From Bacillus sp. JCM 19034 (lineage in GTDB: Bacteria; Bacillota; Bacilli; Bacillales; Bacillaceae_D), in NCBI RefSeq assembly GCF_001310635.1, contig NZ_BAXR01000001.1:372001-436000 (forward strand): a stretch of 64,000 nt of DNA. The letters run 5' to 3'. This document shows positions 21,568 through 30,920 of the stretch, in pieces; position 1 is the stretch's first letter; every line of letters begins with the position of its first letter. Under the pieces are notes generated by a model, which worked only from the letters and a program-made list of their open reading frames with translations, was not told the origin of the DNA and did not search any database. Position numbers and translations under genes: made by a program.

Positions 21568-21613
21568 AGCACTGTCTACTGTCGTTACAGAAGTAACGAA
21601 CGAAGTCAGTGCT
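21568..21613. other. nested hairpin between cheV and the NlpC/P60 gene
   Basis: AGCACTG pairs with CAGTGCT, and inside it TCGTTAC pairs with GTAACGA around AGAA. There is no long T run on either side. It is between convergent genes and may serve both as terminator. Confidence 0.5.
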
Positions 21614-21658
21614 CCTTCCCGAATCATCCCAAAATTTTAGCAGTAATTATATAACATT

Positions 21659-22826
21659 TCAAAATCGTTTTGCCCCTAAATAACGCTCAGACCAATAACT
21701 TCCATCTAAACTTGCAATCGTCACTCCCGTTGAGGAACCTGCATGAATAAATTGTTGATTTCCTAAGTATATGCCAGCGTGTGATGGGCCACTTCGATAC
21801 GTAGTGAAAAAGACGATATCTCCTACCTCTAAGCTAGATACATCAGCCCCTTGGTTATATAGATCTTCCGTTGTACGTGGCAGCTTTTTATTATGTTGAT
21901 TAAATACATATTGAATAAATCCACTGCAGTCAAAGCCAGAAGGAGTTGTACCACCCCAGGAATATGGTGATCCTATTAGTGACTCGGCTGTATCAATTAT
22001 AGAAGAACTATTACTAGTTTTATCTTTTTCTTGTTTTCTGTTCTTGTTTTTGTTCTTGTTTTTCCTGAGTCGCTTCATTTTCAGTTGTGTACTCCGGTTC
22101 GTTAGGTTCGTCATTTGAATGAACCTCTATCACCTGCTCAGGTTCATACGTAATGATATCGCCTTCATTTGTTAATGCCTCTTTCGTTTCAGGTCCAATA
22201 ATGCCATCAACCTTTAAATCATGAGTTTGTTGAAACAATTGTACTGCTTCCTTCGTTTTAGGCCCAAATATTCCGTCTACTCCATCATAATAACCGTATT
22301 CATTTAATATTTTTTGATATTTTTCTACTTGTTTACCTTGATCACCTTGCTGAAACACGTGCTGTGAATGTCCTTGTAAAGACGTAGTTTCCTCGTTTGC
22401 TGTTAACACATTATTTAAATTATTTGGCTGTTCATAGATCATAGATTGAATCATTTGTGATGAATGAAAATTAAGCTGAATTTCTGTTGAATGAAGGAGA
22501 TGCTCCAGCGTTTTTTCGTCAGCTACACCTGTAACTTCTAAATTGTGCTTAGTCTGGTAGGCGATGATAGCTTCTTTTGTAAGCAGACCATATTGCCCAT
22601 CATGCTCACCACGATAGTAGTCAAACGCTTTTAAATAACCTTGAAGATTGTAAACGGACCCGTTCATATCACCGAAACGAATTGGGTTAAAATGCTGCCA
22701 TTTTTTCGAATGGGTAGAAGATTCAAGTGGTGATTCAGGCTGATCAATAGGAACAGAAAGGATAGAGCCTACTGAGCTTAGCATCGCTGTTGATACTAAA
22801 AGAGTTCCTTTTGTATTCGTGTTCAC
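21659..22826 (-). CDS. peptidoglycan-binding NlpC/P60 endopeptidase, one frameshift
   Basis: Secreted wall hydrolase of about 390 residues. N-terminal signal-like segment, two peptidoglycan-binding-1 repeats ([18 protein letters not shown] and [20 protein letters not shown]...[12 protein letters not shown]), an E/Q/K-rich linker, and a C-terminal NlpC/P60 domain with the catalytic Cys in FDCSGF and His in PSHAGIY. The frame slips near 22035 in the linker; removing one A from QEQK-ACA joins it to [12 protein letters not shown]. Probably a DL-endopeptidase; exact LytE/LytF/CwlO relation not resolved. Confidence 0.9.
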
Positions 22827-22909
22827 GATTCATACCTCCTAAGGTTTTGATCATCACTGTTTTTCTATCTTTATGTGACAATATTAAACATAGAACTCGT
22901 GTAACAATT

Positions 22910-22936
22910 TTGAAAAGAAGTCGAACATGTTATACT
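22910..22936 (+). promoter_or_regulatory. candidate promoter for the PfpI-type gene
   Basis: TTGAAA at 22910 and extended -10 TGTTATACT ending at 22936, spacer 15 bases; thirty bases before the gene. Confidence 0.45.
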
Positions 22937-22966
22937 TACAATACAATGAATAGAGGATGTGATAGT

Positions 22967-23491
22967 ATGCGTTTAAGTAATAAGAAAATAATCGCATTAG
23001 TTGATGAAGAATTTGAAGATCTAGAACTTTGGTATCCAATCATGCGGTTACAAGAAGAGGGAGCGACAGTACACCTTGTTGGTTATGAGAAAGATAAAAA
23101 GTACATTGGAAAATATGGTGTCCCAGCAACATCAGATTTCTCGTTCTCTGAAATAAAAGCAGATGATTATGATGGTATTTTAGTACCTGGTGGTTGGGCT
23201 CCCGATAAACTTCGGCGTTATTCAGGTGTGTTATCGATTGTGAAAGAGATGGATCAAAAGAAAAAGCCAATTGGGCAAATTTGTCATGCAGGTTGGGTTC
23301 TCATTTCAGCAAAAATTTTAGAAGGTAAAAAAGTTACAAGTACACCTGGCATACGAGATGATATGGAAAATGCTGGTGCCACATGGGTAAATGAGGCTGT
23401 AGTTGTTGACGGTCATATTATCTCAAGCAGACGCCCACCAGATTTACCACCGTATGCTAAAGTATTTGCTGATGCACTTGCTGGGGAGTAA
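22967..23491 (+). CDS. PfpI/DJ-1 family protein (general stress protein 18-like)
   Basis: 174 residues, the DJ-1/PfpI fold. Nucleophile Cys followed by His in GQICHAGW, and the preceding VDEEFEDLELWYP and LVPGGWAPDKLRR loops typify B. subtilis YfkM/YraA-type proteins, annotated as proteases or deglycases. ATG 22967 follows AGAGGATGTG; longer upstream frames are not credible. Cytoplasmic; may serve carbonyl or oxidative stress protection (inferred from family). Four bases before rnz. Confidence 0.9.
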   Translation: MRLSNKKIIALVDEEFEDLELWYPIMRLQEEGATVHLVGYEKDKKYIGKYGVPATSDFSFSEIKADDYDGILVPGGWAPDKLRRYSGVLSIVKEMDQKKKPIGQICHAGWVLISAKILEGKKVTSTPGIRDDMENAGATWVNEAVVVDGHIISSRRPPDLPPYAKVFADALAGE

Positions 23492-23494
23492 CGT

Positions 23495-24408
23495 ATGGAA
23501 TTTCATTTTTTAGGTACAGGATCCGGTGTACCTTCCACTTCTAGGAATGTAAGTTCACTAGCCGTTCGTTTTTTACAAAAAAAAGACGTATGGTTGTTTG
23601 ATTGCGGAGAAGCGACGCAACATCAATTACTTAAGAGCACCATTACACTATCGAAAATATCGCATATCTTCATAACACATTTACACGGAGATCATATTTA
23701 CGGTTTACCTGGCTTGCTGTCATCACGTTCTGCTCAGGGAGGACATACACCTTTAACCATTTTTGGCCCTAAAGGTATAGATGACTTTATAGAAACTTCT
23801 TTTACTGTCTCTAAAACAACTCTGGGCTATCAAATTAATTATCAGTTTATTGATGATGGATTTGAATATTTTGAACAGGGGATTAGCATTTATGTTAAAA
23901 AGCTAAATCACGTCATTGATAGCTTTGCATACAAATTGGTTGAAGAAGACAAGCCCGGTCCGCTTCTCGTTGAAAAACTAAAGGAAACCGGTATACCGCC
24001 AGGTCCTATTTATCAAGAGATAAAAGAGAAAAGCTATGTTGAATTACCGAATGGTGATAGATTACTACAGCAAGATTTTGTTGGGGCTAAAAAAGGGGAA
24101 GGACAGTTGTCATCGCTGGTGATACAAAACGAGTCAAAAACTTCGAAGCGTTTATAGCTACGTGCGATCTTTTGATTCATGAAGGAACATTTACGTCAGA
24201 ACGAAAAGATCAGGCTGATTTATATGGCCATTCAACGATTGAAGATGTGGCAATGCTCGCGAAACAGGCTCGAGTTGGTACGCTTATTTTAACTCATATC
24301 AGCTCAAGGTATGCCGATATGGCTGAACAGTTAGAGCAAACAGCAAAAGAGATTTTCCCAGCATCGATGATCGCATCTGATTATTTCATTTATAGACTAC
24401 GTGAATAG
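23495..24408 (+). CDS. rnz: ribonuclease Z, one frameshift
   Basis: Zinc-dependent endonuclease that trims tRNA 3' trailers. Metallo-beta-lactamase motif THLHGDHIYGLPG (H62, H64, D66, H67), N-terminal FLGTGSGVPS, and C-terminal HEGTFTSE, YGHSTIEDVA and LTHISSRY. The frame breaks near 24100; five instead of four G residues restores KKGGRTVVIAGDTKR. About 305 residues. Starts four bases after the PfpI-type gene and may be translated from the same mRNA. Confidence 0.94.
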
Positions 24409-24462
24409 AATGTTGCTTTAAAGGAAAAAGTAAGGTCAGTTCATCTTAGGGAGGCTGATCAT

Positions 24463-24723
24463 TTGACTGAACGTAGTCATCTTAAAACCGTATTAAATCG
24501 TATTAATGAACAGATGGAAATTGCCGAAGAAATGTTTGAAAAATCACAAACTGTAAATGAAATTGATGAGTCTGACTACATAAAAACACAAGAGGACTTA
24601 GAAGAGATGCATAATGAACTCGATATTCTCCTTCGTTCGGCTACTCCAGAACAACGTGAAGAGCTGAATCGAAAGCAACAACAAATTCGGCAGCTTCAAA
24701 ACCATATGATTTTAAAACGGTAA
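24463..24723 (+). CDS. DUF2524/YtzC-like small helical protein
   Basis: 86 residues, TTG start after GGGAGGCTGATC. Two predicted helices rich in E, Q and L; the ending LNRKQQQIRQLQNHMILKR resembles the C-terminus of YtzC-type DUF2524 proteins. Likely a soluble coiled-coil protein; function unknown. Confidence 0.65.
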   Translation: MTERSHLKTVLNRINEQMEIAEEMFEKSQTVNEIDESDYIKTQEDLEEMHNELDILLRSATPEQREELNRKQQQIRQLQNHMILKR

Positions 24724-24750
24724 TTGACAAAAACCAATTTTATTTTAAAG

Positions 24751-24788
24751 ATGTATGAAAAGAGAGTAGTCTTTTCATACATCTTTTC
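24751..24788 (+). terminator. terminator
   Basis: ATGTATGAAAAG pairs with CTTTTCATACAT around AGAGTAGT, followed by CTTTTC. Confidence 0.8.
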
Positions 24789-24909
24789 TATTAGAGACGC
24801 AATAGGTGATAAGAGAGCGGTTGATTCTAAAAATGCAACTTACAGTTTTCTTATGAGACATATTGGCAGATTTTTGTTACAATGAGAGGTGAATTTGTGA
24901 GGTGGCTTT

Positions 24910-25239
24910 ATGATTGAAATAACAGTTGATGAAGTAAATAGTCGTATAAAAAATAGAGAAGAAGTCTATCTTTTTATTTATACACCTTTATGTGGAACTT
25001 GTTCTCTTGCTAAAAGAATGATGGACGTAGTAGAAGAAATGTTACCATCACTACAAATTAGTAGTATGAACCTTAATCAGGCACCAGACTTCGCACAAAC
25101 TTGGGAGGTAAAAAGTGTACCAGCGCTTTTTATATTTCAGAAAGGGTTTCGTGTAAAGGAAATGTATGCTTTCCATTCAATTATGTATGTACATCAACTA
25201 TTAAAGCCTTATTCGCTTATGGAGAAAGGGGAAATATAA
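24910..25239 (+). CDS. thioredoxin-like protein (YusE type)
   Basis: 109 residues with thioredoxin fold features: the redox motif CGTC within [15 protein letters not shown], and the cis-proline SVPALFIF. The length and sequence recall B. subtilis YusE. ATG after GAGGTGGC. One base separates it from the bacilliredoxin gene, suggesting one operon for thiol redox control. Confidence 0.85.
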   Translation: MIEITVDEVNSRIKNREEVYLFIYTPLCGTCSLAKRMMDVVEEMLPSLQISSMNLNQAPDFAQTWEVKSVPALFIFQKGFRVKEMYAFHSIMYVHQLLKPYSLMEKGEI

Positions 25240-25240
25240 T

Positions 25241-25678
25241 ATGTCAATGGCTTATGAAGAATACATGAAGCAAGTTGTATTACCAATGAGGTTAGAGTTA
25301 ACGGAGAATGGTTTTCAAGAATTAACGACTGCTGATGCAGTAGATTCTTATATGGAACATGCATCAGGTACAACGCTTGTGGTCATTAATTCTGTTTGTG
25401 GATGTGCGGCAGGTTTAGCTCGTCCTGCAGCTGTTACGTCGCTACAGCATGATCATACACCAGATCACCTTGTTACCGTTTTTGCAGGGCAAGACAAAGA
25501 GGCAACAGCACGTATGCGTGAATACATTGGCGACTTACCACCTTCTTCACCGTCAATGGCTTTATTTAAAGGCAAAGAATTAGTACATTTTATTCCGAGG
25601 GAACAAATCGAAGGGGCAGAACCAATGGATATTATTCGTAATTTAGCTCTTTCATATAATGAGCATTGCCAATCTTAA
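25241..25678 (+). CDS. brxA: bacilliredoxin BrxA (YphP/YqiW family)
   Basis: 145-residue thiol oxidoreductase that removes bacillithiol from oxidised protein thiols. The CxC active site is C53-G-C55 in [23 protein letters not shown] at the N-terminus and [15 protein letters not shown] match BrxA (YphP) more closely than BrxB. Follows the thioredoxin-like gene with AAAGGGG before ATG. Confidence 0.93.
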   Translation: MSMAYEEYMKQVVLPMRLELTENGFQELTTADAVDSYMEHASGTTLVVINSVCGCAAGLARPAAVTSLQHDHTPDHLVTVFAGQDKEATARMREYIGDLPPSSPSMALFKGKELVHFIPREQIEGAEPMDIIRNLALSYNEHCQS

Positions 25679-25688
25679 TGAATGTAGA

Positions 25689-25716
25689 AGGGACGTCATA
25701 AGACGTCCCTTTTTAC
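25689..25716. terminator. terminator between brxA and the phosphoesterase gene
   Basis: AGGGACGTC pairs with GACGTCCCT around ATAA, then TTTTT; located between convergent genes. Confidence 0.88.
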
Positions 25717-25719
25717 ATA

Positions 25720-26442
25720 TTACGGTCGAACTCCGTAAAAAATAACAGGAGCCATTGTTTGTGTATTGGGATAGCCAGCTTGCTTATAAATTTCTACAAC
25801 GTGTTCACGGTTATAAGGAACACGGTTTAAATGCAAGCGATGTCTTCCTTCTTCAATATCGGCAATTAAATATGAAGCAAGTGGATGACCGTCGAACGGT
25901 AAACCAACACTTCCAACGTTAACAATGTTTTTCCCGTGCATCGAACGAATATAAGGATGATGAATATGTCCATATACATATAAATCGGCATCGTCACGTT
26001 GCATTAACGTATTTTCAATTTTCTCCGTCTCATCTGATAACACAACATCAAATAAGCTTGTTGGTGTTGCATGAAATGCATGGATAATTGTGTCAACACC
26101 TTCATCGAGAACTAATTCAGTAGGTAATTGATCTAAATAATCTAAATCACTTTGATTTAAGCGCTTTAAAGTCCAGTCACGCTCTTGGTTCATCATTTCT
26201 AATGCTTGATTAGAAACCTCACCCTCTTTAAACCCTCTAACGAGCCACTCATCAGCATTCCCTTTAATAACTTGAGCATTTAATGACTGTACCGTTTCTA
26301 GTACACGTTTTGGCTCAGGTCCCCGAAAGCAAAGGTCACCTAAAACACAAATCTTATCAACTTGTTGTTGGCGAATATCTTGAAGAACGGCTTCCAACGC
26401 AGTTGCATTTCCATGAATATCTGATAAAAAAGCGATTCTCAA
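25720..26442 (-). CDS. calcineurin-like metallophosphoesterase
   Basis: 240-residue YfcE/MJ0936-type phosphodiesterase. Dinuclear-metal motifs: FLSDIHGN, LGDLCFRGP, KGNAD, IHAFH and YGHIHHPY. The TTG start at 26442 lies seven bases after AAAGGAGG; longer frames upstream have no ribosome site. Soluble; substrate unknown. Family members hydrolyse bis-p-nitrophenyl phosphate or cyclic nucleotides in vitro, so no specific role is claimed. Confidence 0.88.
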   Translation of the reverse strand: MRIAFLSDIHGNATALEAVLQDIRQQQVDKICVLGDLCFRGPEPKRVLETVQSLNAQVIKGNADEWLVRGFKEGEVSNQALEMMNQERDWTLKRLNQSDLDYLDQLPTELVLDEGVDTIIHAFHATPTSLFDVVLSDETEKIENTLMQRDDADLYVYGHIHHPYIRSMHGKNIVNVGSVGLPFDGHPLASYLIADIEEGRHRLHLNRVPYNREHVVEIYKQAGYPNTQTMAPVIFYGVRP

Positions 26443-26615
26443 TAGAAAAACCTCCTTTTTTCTATTAGTATAGACTACTTCTAGTATACAGTAATTCATT
26501 CCTTTTACATATACTTTTAAAACATCAATTTTATCTTACATGCGAATGGTTGGCATTGAAAGGAATGGTATGATAAAGTAAAGTCAAATGTATTGGAAAT
26601 TGGAGGTATTCTTAC

Positions 26616-27749
26616 ATGTACATTGAATCAATTGAGCCGACACCAAGCCCGAATACAATGAAACTAACACTTAATGAGAGCTTGGGTGATAGTGCTAGAA
26701 ATTCATACACTAATAAAAATAAAGATGAAGCGCCTGATTATATTCAAAAGTTATTTGCTATTGACGGAGTAAAAGGCGTTTATCACGTCGCTGATTTCAT
26801 TGCCATTGATCGCCATCCTAAAAAGGACTGGAAAGAAATCTTGCCTAAAGTAAGAGAGGTATTTGGAGAAGAGAATTTAGAAGACTCAAAAGGCGAACAA
26901 ACTGTTAACGAACATTTTGGTGAAGTGAATGTATTTGTCCAAATGTTTAAAGGAATACCGATGCAAATTAAATTGACTGATGGAGAGCAAGAAAAGCGCC
27001 AGGGACTACCCGAGCGATTTGTAGAGGCAATCACCAAAGTACAAAAGCCTGATGATAACGTCGTGTTAGAACGAAAATGGGTTGAAAAAGGCGTTCGTTA
27101 CGGTGAATTAGATCAAATAGCAAAGGAAGTAGCCGAAGAGATTTCTGCTGCTTATACAGATGAAAGACTTCAAGCACTAATTGGTTTAGCAAATGGAAAT
27201 CCGACAGAGAAGGAAGCAGCGTTTGCTAGTCGATTTATTGATGTGACACTTGATATGTTAGATGAGGAAGATTGGAAGAAGCGTTATGCAGTACTAGAGC
27301 GAATGGACCCAAGTGAAAAGGATATTCCTGTATTAGCGAAAGCACTTGAAGACGAGAAGGCTTCTATCCGTCGACTAGCAACCGTTTATTTAGGGATGAT
27401 TGAAAAGGAATCTGTCTTACCTTATTTGTATAAAGCATTAAAAGACCAATCGGTTACCGTAAGAAGAACAGCTGGAGATTGTTTATCAGATATAGGGAGC
27501 GAAAAAGCGATACCTGCTATGATCGAAGCTCTAGAAGACCCTAATAAGCTTGTTAGATGGAGAGCAGCGATGTTTTTATATGAAGTAGGGGACGAGACAG
27601 CAATAGAAGCATTAAGAAAAGCTGAATCTGACCAAGAATTTGAGGTAGCATTGCAAGTGAAAATGGCATTAGAACGCATAGAAGGTGGACAGGAAGCTAA
27701 AGGTTCTGTGTGGAAACAAATGACTGAAGCTAGAAAAAATGAAGGGTAA
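26616..27749 (+). CDS. cvfC: conserved virulence factor C-like protein with HEAT repeats (CvfC/YpgR)
   Basis: 377 residues. An N-terminal Nfu/NifU-N-like domain (SIEPTPSPNTMKLTLN to about 90), a middle domain with FVQMFKGIPMQIKLTD, and C-terminal HEAT-type repeats (from about 245: ALEDEKASIRRLATVYLG, KDQSVTVRRTAGDCL, EDPNKLVRWRAAMFL). CvfC of Staphylococcus affects virulence gene expression; the B. subtilis homologue YpgR has no assigned role. ATG follows TTGGAGG. Followed by three short-gap genes. Confidence 0.9.
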   Translation: MYIESIEPTPSPNTMKLTLNESLGDSARNSYTNKNKDEAPDYIQKLFAIDGVKGVYHVADFIAIDRHPKKDWKEILPKVREVFGEENLEDSKGEQTVNEHFGEVNVFVQMFKGIPMQIKLTDGEQEKRQGLPERFVEAITKVQKPDDNVVLERKWVEKGVRYGELDQIAKEVAEEISAAYTDERLQALIGLANGNPTEKEAAFASRFIDVTLDMLDEEDWKKRYAVLERMDPSEKDIPVLAKALEDEKASIRRLATVYLGMIEKESVLPYLYKALKDQSVTVRRTAGDCLSDIGSEKAIPAMIEALEDPNKLVRWRAAMFLYEVGDETAIEALRKAESDQEFEVALQVKMALERIEGGQEAKGSVWKQMTEARKNEG

Positions 27750-27756
27750 GATTGTG

Positions 27757-27966
27757 ATGACAAAAGAAGCGATCATTGAAGAATTAAAAAAGAAAAATCT
27801 AGATGATTTGCTAGAACTAATTGAGGATGCAGAAACAGGAGATTTAGAAGAGTTAGAAGTTGTTGAGTCAGTCGGTCTTCTCTATGACCGTGAATTAAAT
27901 AAGCATGTATTGAAGTTATTTCAAGACCTTGGAGTTAAAATCATTTATATAAAAGATGAGGAGTAA
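27757..27966 (+). CDS. small protein resembling sigma-70 region 1.1
   Basis: 69 residues, highly acidic. ATG 27757 follows GAAGGGTAAG, seven bases after cvfC stop. The pattern IIEELKKKNLDDLLELIEDA ... LFQDLGVKIIYIKDEE resembles sigma-A region 1.1, which also begins with a helix and ends in L-x2-LGI-x-hydrophobic followed by acidic residues. No DNA-binding sigma domains follow. The resemblance is my pattern-level reading; function unknown. Confidence 0.7.
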   Translation: MTKEAIIEELKKKNLDDLLELIEDAETGDLEELEVVESVGLLYDRELNKHVLKLFQDLGVKIIYIKDEE

Positions 27967-27983
27967 CTAGAGGAGGAAATACG

Positions 27984-28458
27984 TTGCGCGGAAAACCTAT
28001 AGAAACACTTCCCAAAAAAGCATTACCGTTATTTCGTTTACAGGCTGTTATCAATGCATTGTTCATAGCCTCATACCAATTGGGTATGGGGTGCTATTAT
28101 ATTTTTTTTCATTCCCTTATTGGCCACTATGGTTAATGATTGGTACATGGGTTATTTACAGTTTTTTTTCAATCATTATTATACCTCCAATTAAATGGAA
28201 ACGTTGGAGCTATGAAGTGCTAGAAGAAGAAATCGATTTGCAATATGGGGTTATTATATTGAAACGAACATTAATCCCGATGCTCGTGTACAGCATGTCG
28301 ATACTGTTCAAGGCCCGCTATTAAAGAAATATCAATTGTCAGCTGTCTCAATTTCTACAGCAGCAACTGTTCATACGATCCCAGCTTTATCTCAAGAGGT
28401 AGCAGATCATTTACGTGATCAAATTGCTCGGCTTGCGGCGGTGGCTAAGGATGACTAA
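27984..28458 (+). CDS. ydbS: YdbS-like bacterial PH-domain membrane protein, two frameshifts
   Basis: About 158 residues: TTG start after AGAGGAGG, two membrane helices (around FIASY to LLYFF and PLWLMIGTWVIYSFFSIIII), then a bPH2 (DUF304) domain containing KRWSYEVLEEEIDLQYG and RVQHVDTVQGPLLKKYQL. Frame breaks near 28070 and 28275. The stop overlaps the next gene start. In B. subtilis YdbS-YdbT confer resistance to a bacteriocin; a similar envelope role is inferred only. Confidence 0.82.
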
Positions 28459-29920
28459 CTTAAAACGAATTCATCCAGCAACGATTATAATTGCTGCTAT
28501 TTTAGCATTAAAAGAATTTATCATCCCTATTATTATTAGTTTGTTTATTGGCTCAACGACAGAGCCTATTGGATTTTTCCGTTTTGAATACATATGGATT
28601 TTCATCGTTTTAATGGCCTTAATTACAGGTTTCTTACGTTGGCTATTTTTTAAATACCGTGTCAGTGAAGGGCAATTGTATGTTCAGCATGGTGTTTTTG
28701 TTCGTAAAAAGAGGTTTATTTATGAGCATAAGGTTCAAAGTATTGACATTACCGCTGGATTATTTCAACGTATGTTTGGTCTCGTTAAGCTTAAAGTGGA
28801 AACCGCAGGTGGGGGCTCTGAACCGGAAGTCTCGTTACTTGGGGTTACAAAAGACGAAGCCTATCAAATTAGAAATTATTTAAAAAAGAATTTTAAAGAG
28901 CAAAAGCATAATGAATATGCTGGAGAGAATGAAGACTTTTCACAAATAGGAAACGACGAAACAGAGCAACCAGATTTTAAATGGGCATTATCTACCTCAA
29001 GATTATGGATTGCTGCTCTAACATCAAGTGGGATCGGCTTAACTCTATCTGCAGTAATTGCCTTATTGAGTCAAGTTGAACAATTTCTACCTGAAGCCGT
29101 ATATGATCGAGTATTTTCTTTTTTTCGTGATAGTGGACTTTGGTTTATCATATTTTTATTATTTACTGGATTTTTAATTGCTTGGCTAATTTCCATTCTC
29201 GCACATATGCTAAAGTATGGCAGCTTTACAATTGAAAAGTACGGTAACGAATTAGTCATTTCACGTGGGATTATTGAAAAACGTCAATTAACGATTGCCC
29301 TAAACCGGGTAACAGCTGTCTCAATTGAGAAAACAATCTTAAGGCAGCCGCTCGGTTTTGCCACAGTCTATGTTGAATCTGCTGGTGGCGGAAGTGTTGA
29401 TGAACAATTTTCAACGGTTGTATTACCGTTAATCCGTCCGCAAGAGATACAATCGATTATTAATGAAATTTTACCTCAATATAAACTGGATCATTCGTTA
29501 ACACCAGTTCCTAGAAGAGCCCTATTTCGAGCTTTAAGAAGAATGGCTTTATTGCCTATCATTGCAACATGTGTAACTTGTTACTTTACACCATACGGTT
29601 ACTGGGGAATTATCATTATTTTAATGGCTTTACTATTGGGCTATGCACAATACCGCGATGCAGCTACAAATATACATGATGACTTCATTTGCTTCCGTTT
29701 TAGAAAAATAAAGCAAGTGACCGTTATTTCTGAAAAAACTAAAATACAAGCAATAGAGCGTCATGTTTCTATTTTACAGATGCGAAAACAGTTAGCGTCT
29801 ATCCAATTTTCAGTACTATCCTCGATTGTAGGTAGAACATATAAAGTAGTTGACCAGGATGAACATATCGCAGGAGAAATACTAATGTGGTTATCAAAAA
29901 CCGAACAGAAGAAGGATTAA
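28451..29920 (+). CDS. ydbT: YdbT-like membrane protein with repeated PH (DUF304) domains
   Basis: 489 residues with alternating membrane segments and bPH2 domains: HP(A)TIIIAAILAL and IWIFIVLMALITGF helices, then YRVSEGQLYVQHG...HKVQSIDITAGLFQR, a second helical pair (residues about 195-270), then a second bPH2 domain (ELVISRGIIEKRQLTIALNRVTAVSIE), more helices, and a third. ATG overlaps the ydbS stop by eight bases, indicating translational coupling. No frame damage. Confidence 0.9.
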   Translation: MTNLKRIHPATIIIAAILALKEFIIPIIISLFIGSTTEPIGFFRFEYIWIFIVLMALITGFLRWLFFKYRVSEGQLYVQHGVFVRKKRFIYEHKVQSIDITAGLFQRMFGLVKLKVETAGGGSEPEVSLLGVTKDEAYQIRNYLKKNFKEQKHNEYAGENEDFSQIGNDETEQPDFKWALSTSRLWIAALTSSGIGLTLSAVIALLSQVEQFLPEAVYDRVFSFFRDSGLWFIIFLLFTGFLIAWLISILAHMLKYGSFTIEKYGNELVISRGIIEKRQLTIALNRVTAVSIEKTILRQPLGFATVYVESAGGGSVDEQFSTVVLPLIRPQEIQSIINEILPQYKLDHSLTPVPRRALFRALRRMALLPIIATCVTCYFTPYGYWGIIIILMALLLGYAQYRDAATNIHDDFICFRFRKIKQVTVISEKTKIQAIERHVSILQMRKQLASIQFSVLSSIVGRTYKVVDQDEHIAGEILMWLSKTEQKKD

Positions 29921-29930
29921 GTCCCTTTAA

Positions 29931-29967
29931 AAAGTAAGGTTCTTTTAATAAGTACCTTACTTTTTTG
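29931..29967 (+). terminator. terminator after ydbT
   Basis: AAAGTAAGGT pairs with ACCTTACTTT around TCTTTTAATAAGT, then a T run. Confidence 0.82.
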
Positions 29968-29991
29968 TGGAATAAATATAAAAGATGGAGC

Positions 29992-30891
29992 TTATTTTTT
30001 TCTATCATACCGCATCGATTGTAATTTAAATAATTGATCCATTCGGGCAACACGTTCTTTTTCTATTTTTTCTTTATAATCTATTAATGTGAGCTCCATT
30101 TTAAATAACGTTAAATAGACATTTTCTTGTTGCTCTAAACGGTGTTTCGTAGATAAAGAAATATACGAGTGTAATAAAGAAGGGATATCTTCCCGCAACA
30201 TGCGACGAACAGTATGTCTTTCTTCAAAATCAAGCATAGCAAAATCTTCAACTAACATAGAAGAGTGCTCTAAAATTCGTGCTAAACGGTGCTCAATAGA
30301 AGGATCAACTTGAAACTTTGCTAATAGTTGTTTATAACGTTTCGCTTCATCAATGAGTACATGTAATTGATTGTGATCACTAGTTTTTAATAATTGTTCT
30401 TGATGTTGGAGCAGTGATTTAGGTGATTCTGTTATAGTTGAAATTTCATTTGATAGAACGGAATCTAAATAATGAATCCGATAAAATAGCGTCTGAAACA
30501 AAGGAGAATCTTTTATTGAACGTGTATGGGATCGGCCGTCTTTTAAATAATGGATAGATGCTTCTTTACAAACGCCGACGCCATCATTTGCTTTTACATA
30601 TTTTCGATAACAAATTATCGTGAATCTTTTTTTAATAGGAGCAGTAGAGTGCTTCGAATCAGTCATGATTACATGGATCATTTGCTGTTTTAACTTTACT
30701 TTTATCGACCATTCCCTTTGCTTTCTTTTGATGACATTTGTATTCTTAGGTTTATTTTCTGAAATACGAACTAATAAGTTTTCCGCATCTTCAATAAGAC
30801 GTCGCGTTGTCGAATCACGAATCAAATGTTCTTCAACTGGCTTTTTATGAGCTGGAGTAAAAAAAGATCGTAATTCATGCATTAACTTCAT
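29992..30891 (-). CDS. XpaC-like helical protein paired with TelA
   Basis: 299 residues, no obvious signal or membrane helix, strongly helical and basic. The C-terminal part (MLREDIPSLLHSYISLSTKHRLEQQENVY...TLIDYKEKIEKE) resembles the helical C-terminal region of XpaC, the protein encoded next to the TelA homologue YaaN in B. subtilis. GGAGGTGC precedes ATG. It follows the telA-like gene by 29 bases on the same strand, so the two are probably one operon. Relationship to XpaC is inferred. Confidence 0.6.
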   Translation of the reverse strand: MKLMHELRSFFTPAHKKPVEEHLIRDSTTRRLIEDAENLLVRISENKPKNTNVIKRKQREWSIKVKLKQQMIHVIMTDSKHSTAPIKKRFTIICYRKYVKANDGVGVCKEASIHYLKDGRSHTRSIKDSPLFQTLFYRIHYLDSVLSNEISTITESPKSLLQHQEQLLKTSDHNQLHVLIDEAKRYKQLLAKFQVDPSIEHRLARILEHSSMLVEDFAMLDFEERHTVRRMLREDIPSLLHSYISLSTKHRLEQQENVYLTLFKMELTLIDYKEKIEKERVARMDQLFKLQSMRYDRKK

Positions 30892-30920
30892 GTTCTAGCA
30901 CCTCCGCAGCTCAGAGTTAT

